Below, piece after piece: positions 10,437-20,178 of a stretch of 64,000 nt of DNA. Numbering within the stretch: position 1 is the first letter of the stretch; each line of letters begins with the position of its first letter. The DNA comes from Plasmodium vivax (lineage: Eukaryota > Apicomplexa > Aconoidasida > Haemosporida > Plasmodiidae). The position numbers and the translations under genes are program-made. The stretch spans positions 1,443,001 through 1,507,000 of the forward strand of contig NC_009916.1 in NCBI RefSeq assembly GCF_000002415.2, given 5' to 3'. The notes beneath the pieces were generated by a model. That model was not told the origin of the DNA and did not search any database. It saw only the letters and a program-made list of their open reading frames with translations.

Positions 10437-12305
10437 ATGAGAGGTTTGCTCAATCGAAGCCACCCATCAGAGGACGCTCCCACGTACCCGCTTCTTCCCA
10501 TCAGTGCAGCGGAGGGGACACTTCCTTTTCGCAGCGACGGACAGGTGCGCGCCCCCTCGAGAGAGCAGCCGAAGGGGGGACTCTACAAAGGGATGCACAA
10601 GATGAAGCGGAGTGTTAGTTTGCCCGGGGTGCTCGGCTTGCCGGACTGGCCCAGCCTGAACCGCTCTCGCTGCCTGAACCGCTCTCGCCGCCTCCACCAC
10701 TTTCGCTGCTTTTCCACTCAGTGCAACTCCCCGGGGAGGCTTGCCGACTACTCGCTGTACCTCGTGACGGACGACAAGTTCTTGACAGATAAGCAGAACG
10801 TGTGCCGCACGCTCATTGGGAAGGTGCGGGAAGGAGTCCTCGGCGGAGTGGGGTTGGTGCAGCTGCGGCTGAAGCAGGCAGACGACAGGTACTTTTACAA
10901 CGCAGCCGTAAGGATGAAGCACCTGCTGAGTAGATATAAAGTCCCACTAGTAATCAACAACCGGGTAGATATCTGTGTAGGTGTAGACGCTGATGGGGTG
11001 CATGTGGGCAGAAGAGACCTCCCCATCAAGGTCGCCAGGGACATCCTAGGAGGAGAGAAAATCATCGGGGCAACCATAAATTTTAGCAATGATGAGGACA
11101 TTGAGATGGCCCTAAACAGCCACGTGGATTACCTAGTGCATGAACACACATTGTATGAGTCTAGCACCAAGCAAATTGCAGCTTCCCATCACGAGGGGTT
11201 GAAGCAACAGATAGGGACCCTACTCCGTAAGATAAAGCATCTTCAAGAGAGAGGAAAAATTTACAAGCCACCTTTAGACTCCGAGGCTCCCCCTATTATA
11301 ATCATCGGAGGTATTAACACCAACAACATTGACGATGCTATGACCCATTTTTCTGACGCCTGTGCAGGGGTTGCAGTGGTGTCAAATCTCATTGGAGAAA
11401 ATTGCAACTCTTTTTTCAACGCACTAAGGTTAAAGTTTGCAATAGATAAACATAAAAAGGGTTGCAACGAGGCGTTTGTGAATCTATGTGTGAGCTGCTT
11501 GCGTCATTTTTTTTGGACCAATTTGGAGGGCGACATGAGAGGGGTGGACGGCGGCCACTTCCGATTAGCCACAAATGTGGACGTCAAAAAGAACGTTCGC
11601 CACTTTTTTGAAAGCAATCTTAATTTGAAAATTGTGCAGTTGAGTCCGCCCGCGGTGTGCAGCTCCGCGGGGGGGGGCAATTTCTTCCTGTTCTGTTCGA
11701 GGCGCACAAGGGTAGAGAGAGCGGCAACCGAAGAGAGAGAAGCACTCGAAGTAACCGAAGCAAACGGAGCAACCGCATCAACCGCAGCAACCGGTGAAGG
11801 CGAAGGAACGCCCACTTCGCACAACCCGTGTGTAAGCAAGTGGATTCAGCAAAATAAGAATATCGCACACGGGGTCTTCATTCTTATAGGCGCGGATTTA
11901 TTAGCCCTGTTCCGAAAACTTTTGGCGCCGGAATTTTTCCACACGAACAATTTCGTCGTTATCACGAAGAGGGAACAAAGCGCCTGGGAGGCGGTGCGGT
12001 GTGACGTGCGCGGCGCTTCCATACAGTGCTGCAACAATTTAATCAATGTCGCGCTGAAGAATAGCCACGTGGACAGTGAGGTAGTGAACCGCTTTGCCAT
12101 TCTGCTCGCATATTTTTTAATGGTGCAGGAGAGGTTGAAGCAGGTGCGGCCCCAGTTTTTAACCCAAATTGTGGGGGAGGGAGAAGCGGCGGCGGGCGCA
12201 GGGGAAAACGGAAGGCTTCTCAAACTAGCCGCCGCGGTGAACATGTCGTTCGAGGTGCTTTCAAATGAGCACACGGGGTTGGGGGTGGCGGCCTTCTCCA
12301 CGTAG
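10437..12305 (+). CDS. ThiE: Thiamine-phosphate synthase with long C-terminal extension
   Basis: Single exon, 622 residues from the ATG at 10437; an alternative start is the ATG at 10593. The enzyme joins HMP-pyrophosphate and thiazole phosphate to make thiamine phosphate. The TIM-barrel domain runs from about residue 103 (YSLYLVTDDKFLTD) through LVQLRLKQADDRYF, VINNRVDICVGVDADGVHVG RRDLP, IIGATINFS, a STK motif and PIIIIGGINTNN to AGVAVVSNLIG near 325. The STK lysine and the Asp after HVGRR (D194) are kept. The usual Asp of the IND motif is Asn (N175), and the GPxxPTxTK stretch is replaced by VHEHTLYESSTK. The remaining 280 residues include a low-complexity A/T/E insert and a conserved-looking segment (HGVFILIGADLLALFRKLL) that I do not recognise. 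The yeast THI6-type kinase partner domain is not evident. Only 237 bases separate it from the gene upstream. Confidence 0.88.
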   Translation: MRGLLNRSHPSEDAPTYPLLPISAAEGTLPFRSDGQVRAPSREQPKGGLYKGMHKMKRSVSLPGVLGLPDWPSLNRSRCLNRSRRLHHFRCFSTQCNSPGRLADYSLYLVTDDKFLTDKQNVCRTLIGKVREGVLGGVGLVQLRLKQADDRYFYNAAVRMKHLLSRYKVPLVINNRVDICVGVDADGVHVGRRDLPIKVARDILGGEKIIGATINFSNDEDIEMALNSHVDYLVHEHTLYESSTKQIAASHHEGLKQQIGTLLRKIKHLQERGKIYKPPLDSEAPPIIIIGGINTNNIDDAMTHFSDACAGVAVVSNLIGENCNSFFNALRLKFAIDKHKKGCNEAFVNLCVSCLRHFFWTNLEGDMRGVDGGHFRLATNVDVKKNVRHFFESNLNLKIVQLSPPAVCSSAGGGNFFLFCSRRTRVERAATEEREALEVTEANGATASTAATGEGEGTPTSHNPCVSKWIQQNKNIAHGVFILIGADLLALFRKLLAPEFFHTNNFVVITKREQSAWEAVRCDVRGASIQCCNNLINVALKNSHVDSEVVNRFAILLAYFLMVQERLKQVRPQFLTQIVGEGEAAAGAGENGRLLKLAAAVNMSFEVLSNEHTGLGVAAFST

Positions 12306-12755
12306 GGCAGTTTTTTTTTTTCTTACGTGCGTGCGTGCGTAAGCGCGTTTGTACTTGTTTGCGATTCGCCTTTTGGATTTTTTTTTTTTTTTTTTTTTTA
12401 TTTTTATTTATTTATTTTTTTAACTTCCCCCCTTGGGTCGTGGAAATTGCCTGGCGGTGTTCATTTTGTGCACCATCCGCCCGCCCCTTCGTGTGTGCGT
12501 TCCCCCTTTAGTTTTTTGCCCCGTGGACCGCGACGTGGAGCAATGGTTTGTGCGTTTCTCCCTCTTCATTGGGGCCAGATTTATGCTGCGAAAAATCGAA
12601 AAACGCGTTATACGTTCTCCCCCCGGTGAAAAAAAATTATTCAGAAAGTAACAACTCCCTTTTTATCACCTCCTTAGAGCAATTTTTTTTTTCCGCGTGA
12701 CTAGCCGTTTTGCCGTTTTAGCTAGCTAGAAAAAAAAAAAAAAAAAAAAAAAAAC

Positions 12756-12885
12756 AGCTGAAAAATAATTGAAGAACAACTGAAAAACAACTGAAGAACA
12801 AACGAAGAACAACCGAACGAACAACTGAAGAACAACCGAACAACCAACCCATAACCTGTTAACCCGTCAACCTGTTAACCTACTG
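12756..12885. repeat. Degenerate GAACAACTGAA / CCTGTTAAC tandem repeat
   Basis: Roughly 10-12-base units of gaacaactga with variants, followed by cctgttaacc, cgtcaa, cctgttaacc. Non-coding. Confidence 0.7.
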
Positions 12886-13329
12886 CGCTCCCCCGGCGAA
12901 CTCGCTATTGGGGAAAACGCACAACGTGCTTTGTATAGAAAAACGCCCTGCGAACGCATTCGCAAAGCAGTTGCTATATGATCATTGTCGTACCTCTGTG
13001 TATGTTCACGCATCCGCAAACAACAGCATCAATCAGTACATTAAACTGTTTCCTCCCCCACGCACACCCCGTTACTGCGCGGTCGGTCGCGCGTGTGTAC
13101 GGGCGTGGGTCCGTTTTTTCGCGTGTGCAACTCTCCATTGTTTGGGCGCGTCAGCGCTGCAGTGCGCACGTGCACATGCGCCATACGAGTGTACACAGGT
13201 GTATACATATACCTACATACAGTTGCGCGCAATTCCGCACATTCATACCGTTGCGTACATTTTTTTCTCCCGAAATGTTTTCCTTGCGCCTTGCGCGAAA
13301 CAACCTGATGTGGCAACTTCATAGTCCGT

Positions 13330-13515
13330 AGATTGCCGAAAAATGAAAAAAATGAAAAAGAAAAAACAAAAAAAGCGAAAAAGTGAAAAAGCGAAAAAGC
13401 GAAATGGTGAGTAAAAAAGCAAAAAAATAAAATAAAAAACAAAAAAACGAAAAAACAAAAAAACATAGCAAAAAAACGAAAAAACAAAAAAACAAAGAAA
13501 AACAAAACAAAACAG
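13330..13515. repeat. A-rich simple repeat (GAAAAAGC and AAAAAACG units)
   Basis: Near-uninterrupted purine-rich simple sequence on the + strand, 265-450 bases upstream of the myosin start. The phenylalanine-rich frames on the minus strand are its shadow. Confidence 0.75.
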
Positions 13516-13778
13516 AACGAAACACACTAACACAAGCGAAGCGAAGAAGCGCCAGTTTCACCACCAACTGTAGATTTGAGGAATTTTTTCCCCCAACTTC
13601 TACAGTGTGAACAGTTGGTAAATCGCTTCACAACTATTTTTGCCCCTTGCGCCAGGTGTAGTTCCTCCCCTGTGTGCATTTTTTTTTTTTTCCAAAAATT
13701 TCCCCCTCGCTGGTGCTATAAACCCAGTGTGCACGAACCAACCCCCACGAAGTTTGTACCAGTGCGCACACGGCAACA

Positions 13779-16700
13779 ATGAGCAGCGGGGAAGACACCA
13801 ATTTCAAGGAGGGAGACATCGTGTGGTATGAAAATCAGCCCTCCAGCCCGGAGGGAGTTGCGGAGAACAGTCTGTTCACTCTGTGCCGCATAGTCCGCAA
13901 GAACGACGACGATGAGGTTATGTTATCAAAGCACCACGACTACAATGGGTGTATATTTATGAGCAGCGTGAAGAACATACAAAAAGCCAACCATCTTTTT
14001 ACCTTGGACCAAAATGACCTGCTCAAACTGAAGCATATTAACGATCCCGCGCTGCTGTATCATCTGCATGAAAGATTTAAGAACAAAAAATTTTACACAA
14101 AGATGGGTCCCCTACTGATATTTGTAAATCCAAATATGAACCTGAATCTTGGAAATCAGGAGAGCATTCACATGCACAAGTTTTCGAACACCTCGGAGGG
14201 GAGCTTGAATGAGTACACCGTTGCTCGTTCTGCGCTCCGCAATTTGAGCATATTAAAAAGGAATCAGTCCATTATCGTGACAGGTGAGTCTGGCTCGGGG
14301 AAGAGTGAAATCACGAAGAACATTTTGAACTTTCTGGCTTACCAAGTGGAGGGGCCGAAGGAGGAGAGGTGTGAGCAGAAGGGTGCGTCTGGAGCGGAGG
14401 AGCCCGCGAATGAACCTGCGAATGAACCCGCGGATGAACCCGCGGAGGAGGGCACGGCCAGCGCGCAGGGCTACGAGAGCGAAGTGAGCCAGTCGGACGA
14501 GACGAACCAGCGGGGTGAGGCGAAGCAGTCGAGCGAAGCGGACGAGGCGAAGCAGTCGAATGAAGCGGGTGAGGCGAAGCAGTCGAATGAAGCGGGTGAG
14601 CCTACGCAGCCAAACCAAGTGCGGCTCGCCGAGATGATGGCCCACATGAACGTCATCCTGGACGCGTTTGGGAGCGTCAAGACGGGGAAGAACAACAACT
14701 CCAGCAGGCTCTCCAAGTTCTTCACCCTGCACATTGACGACTGTGGGCGAGTGAGGTCCATGCACGTGAAGAAGTTCCTCCTCGAGAAGGACAGGCTGAT
14801 CGGGGGGAATGAGGAGGGCGAGGTCGGCGGCGAGGTCAGCGGCGAGGTCAGCGGCGAGGTTAGCGGCGAGATGGGCGAGGTCGGGGGCAGCCGCGAAAAT
14901 TCCTTCAACATTTTTTACTACATCCTAAACGGGTCCAGCGACAAGTTCAAGGAGATGTACTACCTGAAGGATGTGAGTTACTATAAGATGTTGCGAGCCA
15001 GGGGCTCGCTGCGGAGCGGCAAGACCTTCCGCGGTGGCAAGACCTTCCGGGGGGGGAAGACCATGCGGGGGGGTGAAGAGGAGGTGAACGAAGAGTCGAA
15101 TGAAGAGGCGGTGAATGAAGAAGTGACGAACGAAGAAGAGACGAACGAAGAAGAGACGAACCAAGAAGCGATGAATGAAGAAGAGACAAACGAAGAAGCG
15201 ATGAACGAAGAGGAGACGAACGAAGAAGAGACAAACGAAGAGCAGTCGAACGAAGAGGCAACGAATAACGACGCACCGAATGACGAGGCACCAAATTGCA
15301 ACACACCGAATTGCAACACACCGAGCGAGAAGCCCCCCTCCGCGGACGAATCGGCGAAGTTCCTCGAGCTGCTCAAATCGATGAACTACATCTTTGACGA
15401 CGACAAGGAAATCGATTTTGTCTTTTCCCTCCTGTCGGCACTGCTACTTCTGGGGAACGTAGAAACGGTGAAATCGCTCCGACAGAAATCGCTATTCAGA
15501 AAGAGCCTCCTGTGCCAAAGCTCCCTCAACTACGAACAGTTACAGCAGTACGTGGAGGACTCAAATGAAGACCTCCTAGTTGATGGCAACGTGAAGAACT
15601 TCCTCCTGGCGAGTAAGCTGCTGGGCATCCACCCAGAAGAACTGGTGAAGTACTTCACCACGAATTACGTCTTCAATGATATTCTACTGATGAAGGTACA
15701 TAACGAAACGAAGATCCACAGGAAAATACAAAATTTTATTAAGACCACTTATGATGAGTTGCTCAACTGGGTTATACATAAGATGAACGGCAAGTTGGGC
15801 GCTCTCACTGGTGGGGTAGGGGAAGAAGAAGGAGGATTGCGAATGGGTCACCACAGTGGAAGTGCTCAGGAGAACTACATCAACGTGCTCGATTTGGCTT
15901 ACTTCGAAAAGGGAGAAAAGAACTCCCTCACCCAGTTGCTCGTCAACACTAGCAACGAAGCGGTGCACAAGATGGTGGTAGACTCCATTTTTAAGAAGAG
16001 GATCCAGCTCTGCAGGGAGGAAGGCATCGAGACATCCTCCTCCTGCAACTTAGCACAGATAGACAATGAAGGGTTATATAACATGTTGGTTCAGAAGGGG
16101 GAGGAGTCCCTCTTTTCCTATTTGGAATCTCTCTCCCTGAAGAAGGTCACCGAGAAGAGCAACTTGCACTCCCTGATAGTGAAGAGGTTCTCCAGGGGGG
16201 GGTACATAAAGGCGGGCCTTTCCAGCCACGCAGCTACCACCGCTTCCTTTCCCTCCTTCGTGATCGTCCACTCGTGCGGCGAAATTCGCTACTCCGCGGA
16301 GCAGCTCATCAGCCAAAACATAGACATCCTCACCAACAGCTTCATAGATTTGATGAAGAAGTCAGGCAGCCCCTACCTAGAGCAGCTCTGCTGCAGTTAT
16401 GAGTATGACCCTTGTGGGGACATCGTGGAGCAGAAGAGACGCTACAGCATTCAGTCCGCTCTGAAGCTGTTTAGGCGAAAGTACGACCCGAGGAACCAAA
16501 TGGCTGTTACCATGCTGAGGAATACCCTAACCGAGCTGATGAAGGTGAAGGACAGCACCTTTTGCCACTTCATATTTTGCATGGCTTCCAACCAGAACAG
16601 GAGCAGAGGCGGCGGCGGGGGAGACGTTATCAACCTGTTTGACGAGCGGGTCGTCCTCTCCCAGGTGCAGGGGATGTTCCTTTCGCAGTTCAGGCAGCTC

Positions 16701-19646
16701 AAGGGCGCGGGGCTCTTCCCCCACGCGTTCTACTTCGCGGAGTTGCTGGACCTCCTGGGGGGGGAAGCGGCTCAACAAGGGATAGGTGGGGGAGGAGCGG
16801 TAGATGAGGGAGCCGAGGCAGATGGGGAAGCTCCAGATGGGGGAGTGGATTGCCCCCACGCAAACGCCAAGCAGCGCGTCGAAGACATGCTGAGGCTGCA
16901 CAACATCAGCAAGAGCGAGTGGGCCATGGGCGCCAACCGCGTATTCCTCACCGACGTCTCTTTAAGAATTCTCTTGCAGAGCAAGTGGGAGCAGTGCAAA
17001 CAGCGGATGCTTGCCAGCTGGGCTGAAGCGGTAGATGCAGATCAGACGGAGCATCACAGGAGGGAGCATTCCGCCTCCAAAGCAGTAGGGCTCATGAACC
17101 TAGAGTGCGTCAGAATGAGCCAAGTGTATAACAAAGCAGATGGGAAAATGATCTACCAGATGGGGAATCAAGGAATGGGTTCTGAGTCTCAAGAGGGGAA
17201 CAACTGCCTTAAGGATTTCATGCAAATAATGCATCTGGAAAAGATAACGCAGCTGTATAGCCCCGCAGGAGAGAAAGGGAATGACGCCACCGGGGGAGCA
17301 GGTGATGTGCCTGGAGGGGTCGATGGCTCCATGGGGAGTGAAGGACACCCGTACCAGAGCCAAGACAACGAGCTGAACCAAACCTCAGTAGAAATGTGTG
17401 GCATCATGCACATCTTAAATAATATGCCTACGTGCAACGCCCAGGTGAGTGATTTGAATGAGGCCCTCAAGGGCTGCAGCCCTGGGGAGATGCCACTCAA
17501 GGGGGGCTGCACGTGCGGCATGGGAGTGCCTAACTTCTGCAGCAGGCACTCGCAGTCCGGGGAGATGAAGTCGGAGGGAAGCGCGGATGGGGGGGAAGCA
17601 GATCAGGGGGAAGGGCAACTGGATGAAATGGAGGCGGAGGAAATGCAGATGGAGGAAGCAGCTCAGGAGGAAGGGCAGCCAGAGGGAGTCGAGCCTGAGG
17701 AGCTAGAACAGGAACCATCCGAAGGGGACGAGGCGAACGGAGAGACAGCCGAGGAAGAGTTACCAACTGGGGAGCATCCAGGTGAGGAACCGCCAAATGA
17801 GCAGCCAGATGGGGACGCCCCCGAGGAGGAGCTCCCCCCCGAGCACGCCACAAACAGTGACGAAAAGAAAAAGAAGAGAAGAAGCACCGTGAGCAACGAC
17901 TCGGCAGATGCGGGAGCGAGCGGCTCGGAGGAAGCGGGGCAGGGGATGGAGGTGGTCAATTTGAAAGATGACGCGGAGGAGGGAGAGGAAGACGCGGAAG
18001 AGGAAGAAGCGGAGGAGGAAGAGGAGGAAAAGGAGGAAATTGCTATGGAGGGAGAAGAGGTGGACTTACTGGCAGAGGAACCAAACGAGGTGGAGGTGGA
18101 AGAGGCGCAGGCCGAGGCAGCGGTGGAGGCGGCGAAAGATGAGCCGAGCGAGGTGATGGCCGAGATGGCGAAGGAGGAATCGATGGAGGTGGGCGAAGTG
18201 GAGGCGCGCGAAATAGAGGCGCACGAAGAGGCTGAAGACGTAGAAGGGGAAGACGTAGAGGCGGAAGACGTAGAAGGGGAAGACGTAGAAGCGGAGATGC
18301 CCCAGGGGGAGGAGCTCGAGGTGCAGGCACTGGAGGTGGAGGTGGACGAGGAAGCCGCGGAGGAGGAAGACGCGGCAGAGGAGGAAGCGGTAGACGAAGA
18401 AGTGGCAAACGAAGAAGCAGTGAACGAGATGAACCGCTTCGACGCCGCAAACGAGATGAACCCTTTCACCGAGGCAGACGAAAACTCGACGAAGGACGAA
18501 ACGAAGAACCCGAAGGAGGCAGACGCAGAGGCAGACGCAGACGAGGATTACATTGAGTACAGCCTTAACTGCTTCAAAGCAACGGCGTCGAGGAAGGTGG
18601 GGGAGCTGAACGACATGTTGATGAGTTGCGCTGGAGATGAAGTGAACATGATTCAGAACATGCTGGACTGTTACATCTGTACCGAGGAGGGGCAGAACTA
18701 TGAGCACTGCTTTTTAGAACCCAATTTCGGGAACCTCTTAGATGCAGGGAAAAACGGGTTCACAGAATACAGCCCAGAATTGAGGAACCCCAAGCAGAAG
18801 CACCTACTGTTGAGTCACCTGAATGAGAAGTACATCACCCATTCGGAGGAGAAGATGCATCTGATGACCATCTTAAAAAATATGAGCACTAGCATGGAGC
18901 AAGTGCATAATAAGAAGTGGAACATCTTTTTCACCTCCTCCGATTATTACTTCAAGTCTTATGTCTCCAGCGAGGATCACCTCTGCCTGCAGAACGACTC
19001 CGTCCACTTGAACGAGAAGGTTATGTTTAACGAGGAGTGCCCCTTTCACAGTAGCAGTGGGGAGGAGGGGCACCCCCATGAGCAGGAGCATCTGCACCCG
19101 CATCGCCAACCACACCGCCAACCACACCGCCACCAGCACCGGTGCAGCCCCATCGTGGAGTACCTCACCCTGCCCACGGGGAAGGTCGTCCACGAAATCT
19201 GCCTGTACAATAACGCAGATAAGAAGTACGTGAAGAATAATTATAAGATCCTCTGCTTCCGATCGAGGAAGGGAACCAAATTGGATTTCATGAATGCCAA
19301 GTCGTTTTACACATCAATAGAATATAAAAAGGTAAAGACAAAGAACATAACCCATGTGCACACGGATTTCTCCTATATGGACGATAAGATGAAATGCAAT
19401 TTCAAGCAGCACGTCATCAACGAGTTTATTAATAATCCCAACATCAGCATGGAAGAATTGGGGAACAGCCTACTCAATTTGGCTACCTACTTTTACTACG
19501 AAAACCGGGGGTCCTGGTGCGTCTTCGTGTCTAGGAAGCGCGCCTTCACGGGGGTCGTCAGCATCGTCAAGAACAGGTACCTCCGCATGACGGCGAGGAA
19601 CAAGACGAAGAGGTACCACATCGTGCTCTTCGAGACGCCCGTTTAA
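13779..19646 (+). CDS. MyoE: Divergent apicomplexan myosin heavy chain, myosin E-like
   Basis: Single exon, 1955 residues. N-terminal SH3-like beta region (FKEGDIVWYEN) and a motor domain to about residue 1070: P-loop GESGSGKSE (169-177), switch I NNNSSRLSKF (305-314), and a switch II region reading DLAYFEKGEKNS (705-716). The family has D-I/L-S/A-G-F-E there, so the invariant glycine is Tyr (Y708). Acidic low-complexity inserts (NEPADEPA, GEVSGEVSG, NEEETNEE) interrupt the motor. After residue 1070 comes a tail of about 885 residues with a strongly acidic block (about 1290-1590) and a better-structured C-terminal 350 residues (KHLLLSHLNEKYITHSEEK; SPIVEYLTLPTGKVV; RGSWCVFVSRKRAFTGVV) with no domain I recognise. 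No clear IQ motif is visible. The name is from gene neighbourhood: as I recall, it sits next to the three-AP2 giant as in P. falciparum. Motor class is firm; the symbol is tentative. Confidence 0.85.
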   Translation: MSSGEDTNFKEGDIVWYENQPSSPEGVAENSLFTLCRIVRKNDDDEVMLSKHHDYNGCIFMSSVKNIQKANHLFTLDQNDLLKLKHINDPALLYHLHERFKNKKFYTKMGPLLIFVNPNMNLNLGNQESIHMHKFSNTSEGSLNEYTVARSALRNLSILKRNQSIIVTGESGSGKSEITKNILNFLAYQVEGPKEERCEQKGASGAEEPANEPANEPADEPAEEGTASAQGYESEVSQSDETNQRGEAKQSSEADEAKQSNEAGEAKQSNEAGEPTQPNQVRLAEMMAHMNVILDAFGSVKTGKNNNSSRLSKFFTLHIDDCGRVRSMHVKKFLLEKDRLIGGNEEGEVGGEVSGEVSGEVSGEMGEVGGSRENSFNIFYYILNGSSDKFKEMYYLKDVSYYKMLRARGSLRSGKTFRGGKTFRGGKTMRGGEEEVNEESNEEAVNEEVTNEEETNEEETNQEAMNEEETNEEAMNEEETNEEETNEEQSNEEATNNDAPNDEAPNCNTPNCNTPSEKPPSADESAKFLELLKSMNYIFDDDKEIDFVFSLLSALLLLGNVETVKSLRQKSLFRKSLLCQSSLNYEQLQQYVEDSNEDLLVDGNVKNFLLASKLLGIHPEELVKYFTTNYVFNDILLMKVHNETKIHRKIQNFIKTTYDELLNWVIHKMNGKLGALTGGVGEEEGGLRMGHHSGSAQENYINVLDLAYFEKGEKNSLTQLLVNTSNEAVHKMVVDSIFKKRIQLCREEGIETSSSCNLAQIDNEGLYNMLVQKGEESLFSYLESLSLKKVTEKSNLHSLIVKRFSRGGYIKAGLSSHAATTASFPSFVIVHSCGEIRYSAEQLISQNIDILTNSFIDLMKKSGSPYLEQLCCSYEYDPCGDIVEQKRRYSIQSALKLFRRKYDPRNQMAVTMLRNTLTELMKVKDSTFCHFIFCMASNQNRSRGGGGGDVINLFDERVVLSQVQGMFLSQFRQLKGAGLFPHAFYFAELLDLLGGEAAQQGIGGGGAVDEGAEADGEAPDGGVDCPHANAKQRVEDMLRLHNISKSEWAMGANRVFLTDVSLRILLQSKWEQCKQRMLASWAEAVDADQTEHHRREHSASKAVGLMNLECVRMSQVYNKADGKMIYQMGNQGMGSESQEGNNCLKDFMQIMHLEKITQLYSPAGEKGNDATGGAGDVPGGVDGSMGSEGHPYQSQDNELNQTSVEMCGIMHILNNMPTCNAQVSDLNEALKGCSPGEMPLKGGCTCGMGVPNFCSRHSQSGEMKSEGSADGGEADQGEGQLDEMEAEEMQMEEAAQEEGQPEGVEPEELEQEPSEGDEANGETAEEELPTGEHPGEEPPNEQPDGDAPEEELPPEHATNSDEKKKKRRSTVSNDSADAGASGSEEAGQGMEVVNLKDDAEEGEEDAEEEEAEEEEEEKEEIAMEGEEVDLLAEEPNEVEVEEAQAEAAVEAAKDEPSEVMAEMAKEESMEVGEVEAREIEAHEEAEDVEGEDVEAEDVEGEDVEAEMPQGEELEVQALEVEVDEEAAEEEDAAEEEAVDEEVANEEAVNEMNRFDAANEMNPFTEADENSTKDETKNPKEADAEADADEDYIEYSLNCFKATASRKVGELNDMLMSCAGDEVNMIQNMLDCYICTEEGQNYEHCFLEPNFGNLLDAGKNGFTEYSPELRNPKQKHLLLSHLNEKYITHSEEKMHLMTILKNMSTSMEQVHNKKWNIFFTSSDYYFKSYVSSEDHLCLQNDSVHLNEKVMFNEECPFHSSSGEEGHPHEQEHLHPHRQPHRQPHRHQHRCSPIVEYLTLPTGKVVHEICLYNNADKKYVKNNYKILCFRSRKGTKLDFMNAKSFYTSIEYKKVKTKNITHVHTDFSYMDDKMKCNFKQHVINEFINNPNISMEELGNSLLNLATYFYYENRGSWCVFVSRKRAFTGVVSIVKNRYLRMTARNKTKRYHIVLFETPV
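14810..14880 (+). repeat. Coding repeat GEVSGEVS in the myosin motor
   Basis: 12-base units (gaggtcagcggc) encoding EVSG inside a surface insert of the motor domain. Confidence 0.85.
15080..15330 (+). repeat. Coding NEE(E/A)T repeat in the myosin motor
   Basis: About 15-base units (acgaacgaagaagag and variants) encode an Asn/Glu-rich insert of about 80 residues between switch I and switch II. An antisense phenylalanine/serine-rich frame is its shadow. Confidence 0.85.
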
Positions 19647-20178
19647 GCGGTGAGCCGTAAGGCGGTTAGCCCAAAGCGGTGAGCGGTGAGCTGCGACCGG
19701 TTAGCCGCTTTACGCAAGCAGCGCCTTTTTTCCTTTCTTTTTTTTGGGGCAGCCCGCGTGGTTCGAGGCGCCCCAACTGCGACCTTTTGAGAGAGTCTTT
19801 TAAGCAGTTAAGCAGCTTTTATGCCCTTTTTAAGTACCTTTTTAAGCACATTTTTAAGACATTTTATGCACATTTTTATGCGATTCTTTACGTGATTGTT
19901 CATGCGATTGTTTGTGTGCCCTTCAAACTTGAGCCCGAGCGCAGTCCGCCGGGTGCCCGGCGCCAGCCCCGTTCCGCAACGGACACACCGGGGGCAGTTT
20001 CAGAAGCGCGGGCGGTACGCGCCACTTGAAAAAAAAGTTGAACGACAAATGTGGAAGGGGGAAGGGAAGCAGGTGGGAAGAGGGAAAAGAGAAACGGGAA
20101 AAGAGAAATGAGAGCGGAGAAACAGGTGGGACCTGCTCGTCAGCATGCTCCGCAAAATGCACGCGCACTGCACGCCCA
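19647..20178. other. Convergent intergenic region between myosin and ApiAP2 genes
   Basis: Both flanking genes end here. It starts with gcggtgag/gcggttag-type short repeats (19648-19705) and continues with T-rich then purine-rich sequence. No gene seen. Confidence 0.6.

Larger units (their letters stand above)
12306..13778. other. Intergenic region upstream of the myosin gene
   Basis: No gene recognised. Holds a 24-base A-run (about 12730-12753), a degenerate GAACAACTGAA repeat (12758-12845) passing into aacctgttaacccgtcaacc copies (12850-12885), and a GAAAAAGC/AAAACGAAAAA repeat block (13330-13515). Confidence 0.55.

Noticed and set aside
12846..12890. Possible interstitial telomere (aacctgttaacccgtcaacc)
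   Set aside because: Units do not match the plasmodial GGGTT(T/C)A repeat; grades into the adjacent GAACAACTGAA repeat.
13041..13567. Phe-rich minus-strand frames of up to 154 codons
   Set aside because: Translation of an A-rich simple repeat; no start context or coding composition.
17663..18469. 268-codon Ser/Ala-rich minus-strand frame opposite the myosin tail
   Set aside because: Arises from the acidic GAG/GAA codon run of the myosin tail; composition fully explained by that.
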